Shown here: positions 46,301 through 58,400 of the stretch, one piece after another
How the letters are laid out: each line of letters begins with the position of its first letter
How positions within the stretch are numbered: the first letter of the stretch is position 1
Assembly (NCBI RefSeq): GCF_918797505.1
Contig: NC_092793.1
Span: forward strand, 49,526,243 to 49,590,242
Length of the DNA: 64,000 nucleotides
DNA from: Bemisia tabaci
Lineage: Eukaryota; Arthropoda; Insecta; Hemiptera; Aleyrodidae
Direction: 5' to 3'
Notes under the pieces: generated by a model
The model's database searches: none
What the model was told of the DNA's origin: nothing
What the model saw: the letters and a program-made list of their open reading frames with translations, nothing else
Translations under genes and position numbers: made by a program

Positions 46301-49300
46301 TCGAGTGAATATCACCTATTTTTTCGTCTCGCGATTTGGAGCCGTTCATAAATTACCTAACGCTCTACAGGGACAAGGAGAGTCGAGGAAGAGCATTACG
46401 CCATTTTATCTTTATGTCTTAAAAAGTAGGGCTACGTCATAAAATTGTGACTCGGAGATGAGGAAGGGGTGAAAAATGCCAAAAAAGTGCGTTACATATA
46501 ATTTATGAACGCTCCTTTTGCTATTATCATTTGGGACGCACAGGCGGATCCAGCAATTTGGCAACACTGGATTTCCTCCCTTTAAACTTACGCTAAATAA
46601 TCGATTTTTGAAGGAGCACCTGGCCCCTCCAAGAATCGATACATTTCCATAGGTTTAAATGGAGAGAAGACAGTGTCGCTTTGCTGGATCCGCCAGTTCG
46701 TGCCCTCGGAGCGATATCAAAGTTTTTTCTTGATCAGTTTCGTGTGGAAATACTTAACGCCTCACTGTCTGATGCGACTCTCATGGGATTTTAGTATTAT
46801 GTCCTGAAATTCAGAAATTAACAATTTATCGTTCGACTATCGAATCGTTTTTAGCATTGCATACAGAACCTCGTTAACGGGGACGGTGTTTTTAGAACTT
46901 TCCGATGTAATTTGTGTTGGCGACATTCATAACCGAGCGTTCAAGTCTTTCGAGGCACGTTTCCGTCAGATCGCCCATAATGCTGCGGGTTTTTAACACA
47001 GAATGCACAAGGTAAAAAGAATGGAAACTTGAAAGGAAACAGAGGATGAGAATGAAGAGATCAGCAAAATATTTTCCTGATGTTGAGTAACTTAATGGAG
47101 AGATTTTGCGGAAGCACGAGCAAAAATAAAAGAAACTTGATAAAACAAGAGAGCAGAATGAGAGAATAATGAGACTCTAAACATATTTTAAGACATCACA
47201 GAAAGATAGTCTAAGTGATGAAAAGGTTTCCGTATAGGTGTTTTATATAGCTTACTCCCAGTTCCAGGGTTGCCGGCGGTCTGGAAAACCCGGAAAGTCA
47301 GGGTTTTCGTTGGAAAAGTCGGGGAATTTCTTACACATCTACTTAATACCTACCCATAAAAGTCCAACGGAAGTCAGCGTATTTAAACAAAAATAGATGA
47401 AGTTATTGTCTAAGGTCCAGAGACTTTCAGGAAATCAGGAAATGTTGGAGATAGGGAAAAGCAAAAAAAGACAGGGACTTTGAAGGTGAAGAAATTATGG
47501 GAACCCTGCAGCTCGCTTTTAGAGGCATCCCCCACCGAGGTGAAAAAAACCGACTCGTTTTACCTAACGAGCGGAAATATTTCTGAATTTGCCGTCAAGA
47601 ATATCCTTTCTTGAATAAATCATAAAATTAATTGAATCAAGCCGGACGTAAGCGATTTTTTTGCTGATGGAAGCACTTTTCTTCATAACTTAAGAGGAAA
47701 TTTCCTCTTGGCGGCAAATCCAAGAATCTTCCCGTTTAAATTTTTCCCCGTGTCTAAAAGTCGTACTTTAAATTTTATCTCTTGCGCTGTGCACTCTCTG
47801 ACCGAAATGGCTACGCAATGACATAATCTTTTAGAACATAAGATTCCGTTCGGGTAAGAGATCGTCAAAATATTGTTTTAACGAACTCAACTCCTTCAAA
47901 TAATGTGTACCTCGACTTCAAGTTTCTCAAGTTCAATTTATTGAATGGACAAAAATCGATGGCTAAAATCAAAATGCTTATCTCTAGTGCAACGTTTATA
48001 AATACTTTGAGTATGTTCCATGTCCTCGAAGAAAGAAAAAAAAACAACTAATATGTCGCCTTGGAATTTTAGTCGAATATTTTGGAATGAGGGAGGAAAA
48101 TTCTCGGAAAATTTTAACAACCCCCGTTAGTTTTCCTCTTAAAAAATAAAACGTGAGCGAAGACTTGCAACTTCGCAATCGGTATTAGACATTTTTGACC
48201 TCGGCCTATTTGAGGGGCTTGGAAGACAAGGCGCATAAGTGCAGTTTTAGAAATTTGAGACGTGAGATAAGAGCCCAAGTCGCCTCAGCTGCGTGCCATA
48301 GCTCGTTATGCTTGTATTTCAACAGGTGAGATACAAGAAAACAACTGGACCTCACTAAAAGCACATTAGATAAAAATAGCAAGGAAAGGGAAACAGAAAC
48401 CCGGATCATTTCGTGTTTTTTCGTGTTGAAAAAAGAAGGATGGAAATAAAAATAAAATCGTGTGCCCAGAAGCATGTCTTTGATCAAAATTGAGTTGTGC
48501 GTGTTTTTTGGTGGTTGAAGATAAGGTCTATCAGAATACCATGCAATTTTGTCTGGAAGTCATTTAACAAGGAGGAAACAGCGAATGGGATAAGTGCATT
48601 TTCCGTTTAGAGGGGACGCGGGATAATGGGCCTGTTGCAAACTTTTGCTAGAGCAAAACTAAGAGTTGTTTCTTATAGATAATGCCTCAAAAATCACGAT
48701 GAGCGCATTGGCAAAGTCTGAAATGCACTCATAACTTCACAATCTGCGTAAGAAATTTGCGTTTTTTTAAGCTTCCCGCTTCAAAAACGATACTACGGCA
48801 CAGATGAACATTTTGTAAGAGGAGTCGTTCCATCGTCGGCAATAATCATCATAGCCGACGCCAATCCGCCAAAACACGTTTGATGGGACGAGATAACACC
48901 TGAACTGGATTGGACCAGATAACAATCGGTGTGTTAACGTTCATATTTTCCACGCCCGAATTGATTGACCTTGAACTCTCCTTGAATTACGCGCGGAACT
49001 GCGTGCAAGCGTCGGCCATGATGAATATCGCCGACGATGGAGCGACTCCTCTAACAAAATGTTCACCTATGCCGTAGTATCGTTTTTGAAGCGGGAAGCT
49101 TAAAAAAACGCAAATTTCTTACGCAGATTGTGAAGTTATGAGTGCATTTCAGACTTTGCCGATGCGCTGATCGTGATTTTTGAGGCATTATCTACAAGAA
49201 ACAACTCTTATTTTTGCTCTAGCAAAAGTTTGCAACAGGCCCATTGCGATCTACCGTCACTTTAAAGCTAACCGCTGGCCTTAATTGGGCTCAACTGTGC

Positions 49301-52300
49301 TGACAATTTTAGAAGATGTTCATGAAGGTGTGAGACAAACACACCTGTCAAGTTTAAAGGTATCTGTAGCACTCAATAAGTCCGAGTAAAATATAGAACC
49401 TCAAACTCATTTTTTCGAAGTACCCAAGAGTGAACTTGTGCGCCTTGTCTCCCAAGCCCCTCATTGATCCTTTTTTTCTCGTTTTTATCTTATTTCATTT
49501 CTTTTTTTCAGAGAGAAGATCTTGAACTTTTAATCGAGAGGCAAAAGGACGGAGACGAAGAGTTCGTGAGGGAGTTTAAGAGGAGACTCTACGAAGAGAA
49601 GAGTGTGAAAAGAGCCCAAAGAAAGGTTGAGCAGGAGGACAAGTCGGGAGCCCCGCTGAACCTCACCAAGACGCAAGTTCAGAAGCCCCCGGAATCTCGA
49701 CCCCCATGTTCACCTACCCCCGCCCCCGACTCCGCGACCCCCGCGCCCTCTCACACGCAAAGGTCCAGCGAACGCGACGAGGAGCTTCACATGAATAACC
49801 GTGCCTACGGCCTCGAGATCCCTTCCGAGTACTATCAAGTAAGTAATCCCTCATGCCGTCAGATTTTTAGTCAGCGTCCAGAATGTGTCTTAAAAGATCT
49901 AATAATGAAAATAATTGTGTGTCTGCGCTCCACATACACTTAGTGGAGACTTGTATTTACGAAATAGATTTTAAATGAAATTGTCTTGTACCAACTTGCA
50001 ACTTGTGCAAAGGAGGAGTTGCGTTTTGGGCCTTTTCCGGCCCCACCTGGATTTTGCTAAATGTTTCATATTTTCAAAGTACTAGTTTTAGGTAGACTCT
50101 GTGCCAAATATTAGACCGAACGGAGCCCATGCAAGGGCGCAGCAGCGCCTCAAACCCAAAATCCTGGAATCGAAAAACAATTATTTTCGTCGACTTTTTC
50201 GACTGTTATCACTCTTCCAGCACATGATTCTTATGTATTTTTTTGCGTACTTTTCGTTTCTGGCCTTTTTAAAGGCCTCCGATAAATTTTAAGGGGCCTT
50301 ATGGCCCATTGTTGCCATTTTTGGCCCATTTTTAGGGGTTTTTTCCATTTAACACATTCAAAACTCAACTTAATCCAAAAACTGTGTACATTTTTGAAAA
50401 GTACGTAAAAAAATGAATAAAAAATGTTCAGTAAAATTTTTTCCTTTGTTGCCAAATTTCCGAGAAAATTGGTCCCAAAGTGTCGAAAACGGCAAAAAAT
50501 CGATAAATCGCCGCGTCTAAGGTTCAAGAAAGTGGAGTACATTTTTCATACTGTACCAGATAACAGCTCTTATCCATCCATACAACATACTAAAATATCA
50601 TAGTTGTACCTGGATTCCCACGATGTGAAAATTGACCGAGATGCCGATTTTAGCGGCCTTTTTATACTTGAAGGCAGCTCTTTTGAATGTTTTTCGACCT
50701 TAGTCACCCTCTATGGGTGTGTACTATATGTATTTTTCTACGTACTTTTCATATCTGGCCATAAAAATGGCTTCCTGTGAGTTTTAAAAGGCCTAACGGT
50801 CCATTGTTGCCAATTTTCACCAATTTTTAGGGGTTTTTTCAAGTTTACGTGTGTGAAACTTAATTTAATCTAGAAACCGTGTACAATTTCGGAAAGAACG
50901 TAAAAAAATACATAGAAATGTGATTTGTACCTTTTCCCTACGTTGCCAAATTTTCGAGAAAAATCGTCCTGAAGAGTCAAAAATGCCAAAAATTGGATTA
51001 ATCATCACGTCGGAGGTTCCAGGAAGTGAATTTCGAGTTTTTTTTCACTACAAATAACGTATCGAAAATGGAAAATTGCAATGCATCTCAAGGAACATGT
51101 AATGGCGCAGATGAACGTGACAAAACGGGCCCTCAAGGTGCTTTTACTTTATCCTTCACTCCAGTTCACCTCTTTATTCCTGTAACCTCGAGATAATCCT
51201 TGGTTCTCAAGATGCTTGCTACAGGCCAAATATACCGAAGAACAGAAAATGCGTGGAGAAAGTGTCCCACGATCCACATGAATGTCATAATTCACTTCCT
51301 GGAACCTCCGACGTGATGATTAATCCAATTTTTGGCATTTTTGACTCTTCAGGACGATTTTTCTCGAAAATTTGGCAACGTAGGGAAAAGGTACAAATCA
51401 CATTTCTATGTATTTCTATAGATGACATATGTTAAAAGCCGGAGCGTGATTGGTCGGTTAAGTCTTATCGCTGCTTTAACGTGCATTTGTCAGGTGGAAT
51501 GGACGACATACTGCCGGAAACTTGAAAGGTGCCTTTAGCTTGTCGAGAGTTCCACCCGACATAGGCACGACAAAGCAGCGATAAGACATAGCCGACCAAT
51601 CACGCTCCGCCTTTGAACCTATGTCATCAATGTCTACCCGACAAACACAAAATTTCATCAATCAGGCTGCGGGAAAAACGGGGAACAACAGGGATATATC
51701 AGGGAACGAAAATTTTAAGGAAAAATCTGGGAATCTATTTAAAAAACTGAGTATCTCATCTTTTATCGCATAGAATTTATGTCACTACACCTGTGAACTG
51801 CTATTATCGACCGATTGAAAGACATAATTGAATTTTCATATCGTTATTATTGTAGAGAAGCTTTCATCGGCCAGATAATATGGATATCAGGAACGCTTTG
51901 GGGTTTAATAATTTGTATGATCGCTGAAAAATCCGATGAAAGGTGGAAAAATTCAATATTCATACAGCTGGAAACCCAGGGGAGTTATATCGTTTTTCCC
52001 CAAAAAATCCCCGGTAAAGTGGGAAAAAACTTTAATTTCTTATCTGAGAATGAGTTCCTAAAAATCCGGGAAGGAGCATGGTCTAGAAGTCCACAGCCAT
52101 GAATGTGGCGGAACCGCGGTTCGTGGGTGGGCGATGCGCGATGGACACTTCTGTAGGCGCAGTGTAGGCAATTTCCACATCACATCGGGACGTGTGTCTA
52201 ACGGTGTAGCGTTTGAAGTATATCTACCATGTTGAAGGCGCTATTTCGGGCGCGCCTTTTATTGCCCGCGGAAATTAACTGGAATTTGCAGCGGCAGCGA

Positions 52301-55300
52301 ATGGAAATTTTTAGAAATGCATGCTTTAATTTTGATGTAAATGTGTAAATCACCGCTCGCAAGTACCTCCTGGGGAGGGGGGGGGGGGGGCTAAGGGGCT
52401 TTGACATGATGAGATGCAGATTTCTTGTGGTTGATTCTCTATTCGTCTCCGCGATCCCGGACTTCGTTTGACCTAGACCGAAAAAAAACTTGGGATGGCA
52501 CGTCTGGACCACCCTGTATGTAAGGAAGATAATAAATCCTTGGGAATAAGGTTTAATAAAACTGAGGTGTCTGTCGAAAAGGAAAAGGGAGGGGGGAGAC
52601 AACTTATCCTACAATCTCTATAATGAAATTGGATTTTACCCATAGATATATTCATGAATCATGAATCAATGGGTATTTTCATAATTCCACCTGTCTGGGC
52701 CTAATTTGATATTTAAAGAAAAACAATTATATGTAGTGTGTTTTTTCCAGACAAAAAGGAGGCTTGCAAGCCCTCTGTAAAGTTGATGGTACTACTATCA
52801 AATAACATACGTTATTGAAAGATGACAAACCCAAAAATTAACCACCTTAAATAAGAAAATATGTTCTCAAAATAATTGAAAAAAATGAGCATCTGATAGA
52901 CATGGCAACCATGGAAGAGCCACTTTGTTTACCTAATAGTGCCGACAATATTGAGGTTAAGTGATAACAATAACAAACCGAGGCATTCGAGTTCCATCAG
53001 TCATGAAAGAAATCATCAGTGTTGGATACAAATTTTCACTAATAATTTCGTTATTTCTGTAGTCAGGTAATTATATCTATTTTCTTTTAATCCGAATGTC
53101 ACCTAAGTATCTGTGTCATTAAGTGAGGAAGGATTTTTAGGTATCATTTACATGTTAGCACGTTTTTTTAACTGCATTTTGGCTTCCTTTTCAGGACAGA
53201 TCAACCTCTTCAAGGAATTCATCCACTCCATTCCCGCCATGCCCTCACGGAAACTTCAGGAACTACGATCTATCATTCTATCAATCGGAGTTCTATCCCA
53301 ACCCTCGAGAATGGCAGTATCAAATGCCACCGCACTGTCCCAATCTGTCCTCAAACGAAGCAGTAAGTAGAAATTATTTCTTAATGAAGGGATTTGATAA
53401 ATCTCCTACCGCACTTAGATACTTTACTGCTTACTATCGAAAAAGCATTCTCTTAATGAACCTGTCTATCAGGATAATACTTTAAAGAAATAAAAAATTA
53501 ATGGGTTCTAAATTCTGTTGTTCAAGGTGATTTTTATAATGGAATTTTGAAATACGGTGTTGTAACCTACCATTTGCAGGATGTCTACCAGTCGGTATAG
53601 TCCAGAAAGTCCGTAAAAAGTACGCATTTTTTAAGGTCGGTCCGTAAGTACCTTAAAAGTATGTAAATCTCGCGGAATGTCCGTAATTTTTCGCATTTTG
53701 CGCTGCGCATTCAGTTCGATCGCCTGATAGTTATGTTCCCCTCTGTGCATTGGCTGTCTGGCGTAGTAGTACAAAAATGTCACCTCGTAAGAGCGCAGTT
53801 GTTGTAGAGGAGCGGAACAAGGCATTTCCCTCAATTTGACGGAAACAGCCGAAAAGACCATGGGAATATCCGAAGTAAAGCGCGCGGCAGTGCCAAAATC
53901 GAAGAATTACGATATGTCGCGAAAAAGTACTTAATTTTTCCCCAAGGCGAGGTACTTAAATTTTTCCTTAAGTACCTAAAAAGTACTTATTTTATTTTTG
54001 TGGACCTCAGTAGACAGCCTGATTTGTGAAAAGGTCACTTCAATTTGTGGCTTTTGGACTTCTAAAAATTCATGATTCTCAATGAGTCTATGGATCGAGC
54101 TTGTGATTTGAAATCTATCTTTTCAATTCAATATTGTCAGGCGAGGCCATTGCCAGCAATTGAATCCTTGCGTGAGATCATGCAGGAATCAAAAGTAGAT
54201 ATCACACAGTATATTATGATGCTGAAGAAGGAAACTGTTTTCAGTAACTGAATCTCAAAGTGAGTTTGCTAAAAATTAATTTTTATCTTTACAGAGCACC
54301 AGTTCAGGTCAACAGTCATACACTCCCTCGAACTTGACGCAAAGCTCTTCTTATTGCAGTGTATCTGCCTATCAAGGGTACTATCCATATTCAATGTGGC
54401 ACTACCCACCATTGTTCGACCCTTACAGTTCAGCATTTTCGGACTATCATAGCACTACCAATACATTGAATTATGGCTCTGTCAGAACTTCACCTGTTGA
54501 CCGCCTTCCTAGCTTTCATGAACTGAAATACATGTCAAAACCACCATCACCTTTGTAAGTTTAATTGATACCGCCCTTAAATACAATTTGAAGATGCCAA
54601 ACAAGCATCTTAAGTCCTTTAAAATTTCAGGAGAAACAAATCATTTTTCTAGGTAATCCTGGCAAAATACTTTTCCAGTGGGACATTCTCCGCTTTGCTA
54701 GAATCACATTTGTATATTTTATGAGTATTTTTTGCGTAATGTCCCAATTTGATCGCATTCAGCAGAAAGAAACCAACGTGATACTTGCTCCCCAAATGCT
54801 GTTCATATGCTTTGATTGTCACCGTTTGTAATATTTTATTTTTCATGACATGTTGCAAGTTTTAAGGTGAATGCAATTGTAAGGACTAGAAATAGTTTAC
54901 TCAACCATGTGCATGATGCAACTTTTACACAAAATTCTTCCCTGCATGAGTAAAGAATTATTTTGTTTGAAGATAGCAACAGAATCAGATCCTTAATGTC
55001 AGGAAGAATATTTGACTATTTTGCCCAGGCAGTTGACGAAATGCCTGATCAGACGATTTGACTGCGACATTTATAAAAGATAGGACCATAATAAGAACAG
55101 AAGAGAAAAGTCATAATAGGAAAACATGTATCTATCATTTAATGATTTAAAAATCCATGCTTTTGATTGCAGTAATGATCCCAGCCAGAATCTGACACAT
55201 TGGGATGCGAATGTGCCAAGTGATATTGCCTCGCAGACAACCTCTTGCGGTAGTGGCAGATCGATCTCCTCTTCGATGGAAAACAAGTACTTAGAAATAT

Positions 55301-55387
55301 TCATAAACTTTCTTCTATTTTATGTAGACAATTAAGTTTTGCATGAAAATATTTTTCTTTAATCACTATCATCTGTAATCAATGAAG

Positions 55388-55440
<53 letters not shown>

Positions 55441-58400
55441 AACATGAGCAGCTTTTAAAGCGTAAAAGTCGGGGCATTGGGCATAGGCTTATTTTTGCAG
55501 TTGGGTTGCTGGCTTAATTATTTAGTCAAGCATTACGGTATGGGTTTCATTATGCAGGTCAAATTTTCAAATGATCATAAATAATCAAGTATTTCCTACT
55601 CAGTTGAAATTGAAAAATACTTTAGGCCATGGCTAGATGCTGAAACTTGCATAAAAAGAGGCTCAGAATGTTTGAATCCTCAATTTTATTCGGTCAAGCA
55701 CCTTATAATTAAATAGATGCCTAATTCAGGGTTTCCAGCAGTCTAGAAAACTTGGAATATCAGAGAAATTACTGCGATATGGAAAGTCAGGGAAAGTTGG
55801 GAAGGAGCTAATAAAGTTAAAGTTAAATGAAAACGTCTTTGAACCCGTGATAACTACATTTTCACATTGTTGGTAGCACAGGCGTCTAACAGGTGAAATT
55901 TTAAACAACTGTCATGTAAAAACAAATTTCCCCAACAAGTTATGGTTTCACTATTTTACAGAATGTAAATTATATTAAAAAATCGGATGATGCACCCTCT
56001 CCTTGACTACTTCTATCAGAAAGTGCCAACATCGCCAATGTCAGACAGTAATACAAAGGGAGAAGCAAAAGCTTTAAGTGCTTTAGTTACCAATGCTAAA
56101 AGCTTATGTATCTGAATTGTCGTGGGCGAACCTTGTTTGAATTTTTTTTCTACCTCTCTTCCTCTGTCTGGCTTTTACTAATCAAAACACAATGGGATTT
56201 TCCATATCATTATTGGGAAGGTCCTTGGAGTATGCCAAATTTGATTAATACCTGATTCTGGTAATCAGCAGATAGGTACCTTGAAAATTCTCTTTAAAAG
56301 CCATGGTAGATCTGTATTGGTCTTTTCTTGTTTTAAGAGCAAAAATTTCTGCCTCAGTGTTATAATAGAGGTAATTGCTCTTCATCTTCAATTACTGCTC
56401 AATTGTTACTTTTCATTCATTATTCTTACATTTAGACAGAGCTCAACAGAAATGCATTGAGTTGCATTTTGGAGGAAAATGAGTTTGGAGTAGTTCTAAA
56501 TTAAATTGAACTAGTCATAAATTTACTCCGGTCAATAATTTCGAAGAGGAGAAAAAATATTTTGAGTGTGAAAATAGTCGTTAAAATTGGTCCATAATGT
56601 TCAGTCTTATGGATGTATTAAACCTCAAACCTCCTTAGCTGTTTTCAAACTTAATGCAATTTGATGTGTTTTGTTAAACTCTGTCCATTCAATTTCAACT
56701 GATGCACACATAAAACAGTTTTTAAATTTCTGTTTGGTGGATGAATTAGAGATGACCTTCGATATCTTGAGTTTTGATTTTGCTTTGGTGTCACTGATAC
56801 ATAAGAACTTGTAAATAGCTTGAGTATAATTCCAACACCTGCTGAATTCTAATTTACGCACATCTTCTCAGCACAATAGCACATAGATGCATTTCAATTT
56901 TTGAAGATAGCTGATTCGCAGCAAAGCTTTTCTACCATCTGTTTGATCATAATGGGCCACTAGACAAAGTCTGAACTAGAAAAAGTTGTCCATTTTATTC
57001 TTAAAATTTCTCGTAAGAAACGAGACATACACAAAAAAAGTTTGGAAATAAACTCCTGAATAAGATATCGAGGAGTATTTTGAGCATAGATCAAATGAAT
57101 GTTAGATTATATGAATGTCGTCATTTTTATTTTTTCTATTTAATTTATCTAATGTTAATCGTAAACATTTTTGTCTTAATTAGGAGTCGGTTTCCAGACT
57201 TGCCATAGTGTGTTTCGTTTTCCTGGTGGAATGTTATGTAGTGTTTTATTTTATTTCTTCTCTGGAGGCCCATTTGATCCATCTGACCCTTTTCATTTTC
57301 TCCCGTAGCCTTGCTGAGAGTGGTGTGAATTTGGTAGTCTGCCATGCTAAGGAATTATATGTTGTATGAACATTCGAGAGTTACTAAATTCCCTCTGATG
57401 AAGTGTTCATTTATGCAGAGAGTTATGAACATTTTCTCTTGAAATCATCAAATAATTTACATCTGATAGGGAATAAAAGTGGAAAAATCGAAGAAAAATA
57501 TTCACAGATTTCCCTGAAAATTCATTTTTTATCAAAGAAAAGTTGGCAATTTCTGAAGGCTCTTATGGTATTCTTCCCTAGCACAGCAGTAGTGTGACAT
57601 AATCACAATCCATTGCATGCTTTTTTCACCCAGAGAGGCAGTGAGTAATCAAGATTTAGGAAATGGACTATGACTATCAGAAACCATGTTAACCGCATAC
57701 CTTATTCTGAAGTGAGCAAAATTATGCCCAGAAGAAAGATGTTGGAGTGTTTTCCATTGTTACTCTCTCATTAACCTATCAATATATCAATGGCCAAAGT
57801 GTGAAACCAAATATCTCTGTTCGCAATGCTGCAGACTTCCTCCTTGAACACATCTTTGTTTTTCCTTCTCTATCAGCGGAATATTCTGTTTACATTTCAA
57901 GCTTTAAAATTGGTTTGTTCCTATTTTAATAAATAAAGTAGGAGTGAAAATTTTGAAACACTGCAATATAGTTAGTTATTATGTGCTTTTGCACTTGGAC
58001 CATTGATAAATTGTGAAAAATTAGTGAGATGATATTGAAGGGCACCAATATGCTATATAAACAATATAACCCCTAAAAACTGACAAAAACCTTCAGATTG
58101 AAAAGTTACATATGGCTTGCTATAGAATAAATGAGGTTGAATGAGCCACAGTCCTTTTTCAGTCGTCCGAGAATACAAGTTTGTTGCAGGTAATCTTGAT
58201 ATGAACAATAAAACCCAGTGTGGCTTGTCTGTAAATATACTGCTTGAAGTGCTTTTGCTTTTATTTTGCCTGTTTTTGGTTTGCAGTTTTTCCTGGTCAA
58301 CTATTAATCAAGATGTGTTGAATTATTTAAGCCAAGAAGCATCATTTAAGTCTGCATCCTCTCAGAGAACGAACAGTTATTTAGGCTCTGAAGGAGGAAA

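Larger units (their letters stand above)
41015..49511 (+). other. First intron of the zinc-finger gene, 8.5 kb
   Basis: Starts AAG|GTATGT and ends TTTTTTTCAG. It contains a 239-bp inverted-repeat element (41352), a 139-bp hairpin (44321), a CpG-rich block with a poly-C tract (44476-44960), a GAAA microsatellite (45930-45966), two adjacent MITEs (46338-46694), CAGGGTT-family elements and a nested foldback (48211-49463). I see no further exon. Confidence 0.75.
49839..53194 (+). other. Intron 2 of the zinc-finger gene, repeat-rich
   Basis: Donor CAA|GTAAGT, acceptor TTTTCAG. It contains a direct duplication and a perfect inverted repeat (50223-51412), a 208-bp MITE (51421-51628), and a poly-G run at 52376-52390. 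No exon was recognised. Confidence 0.65.
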
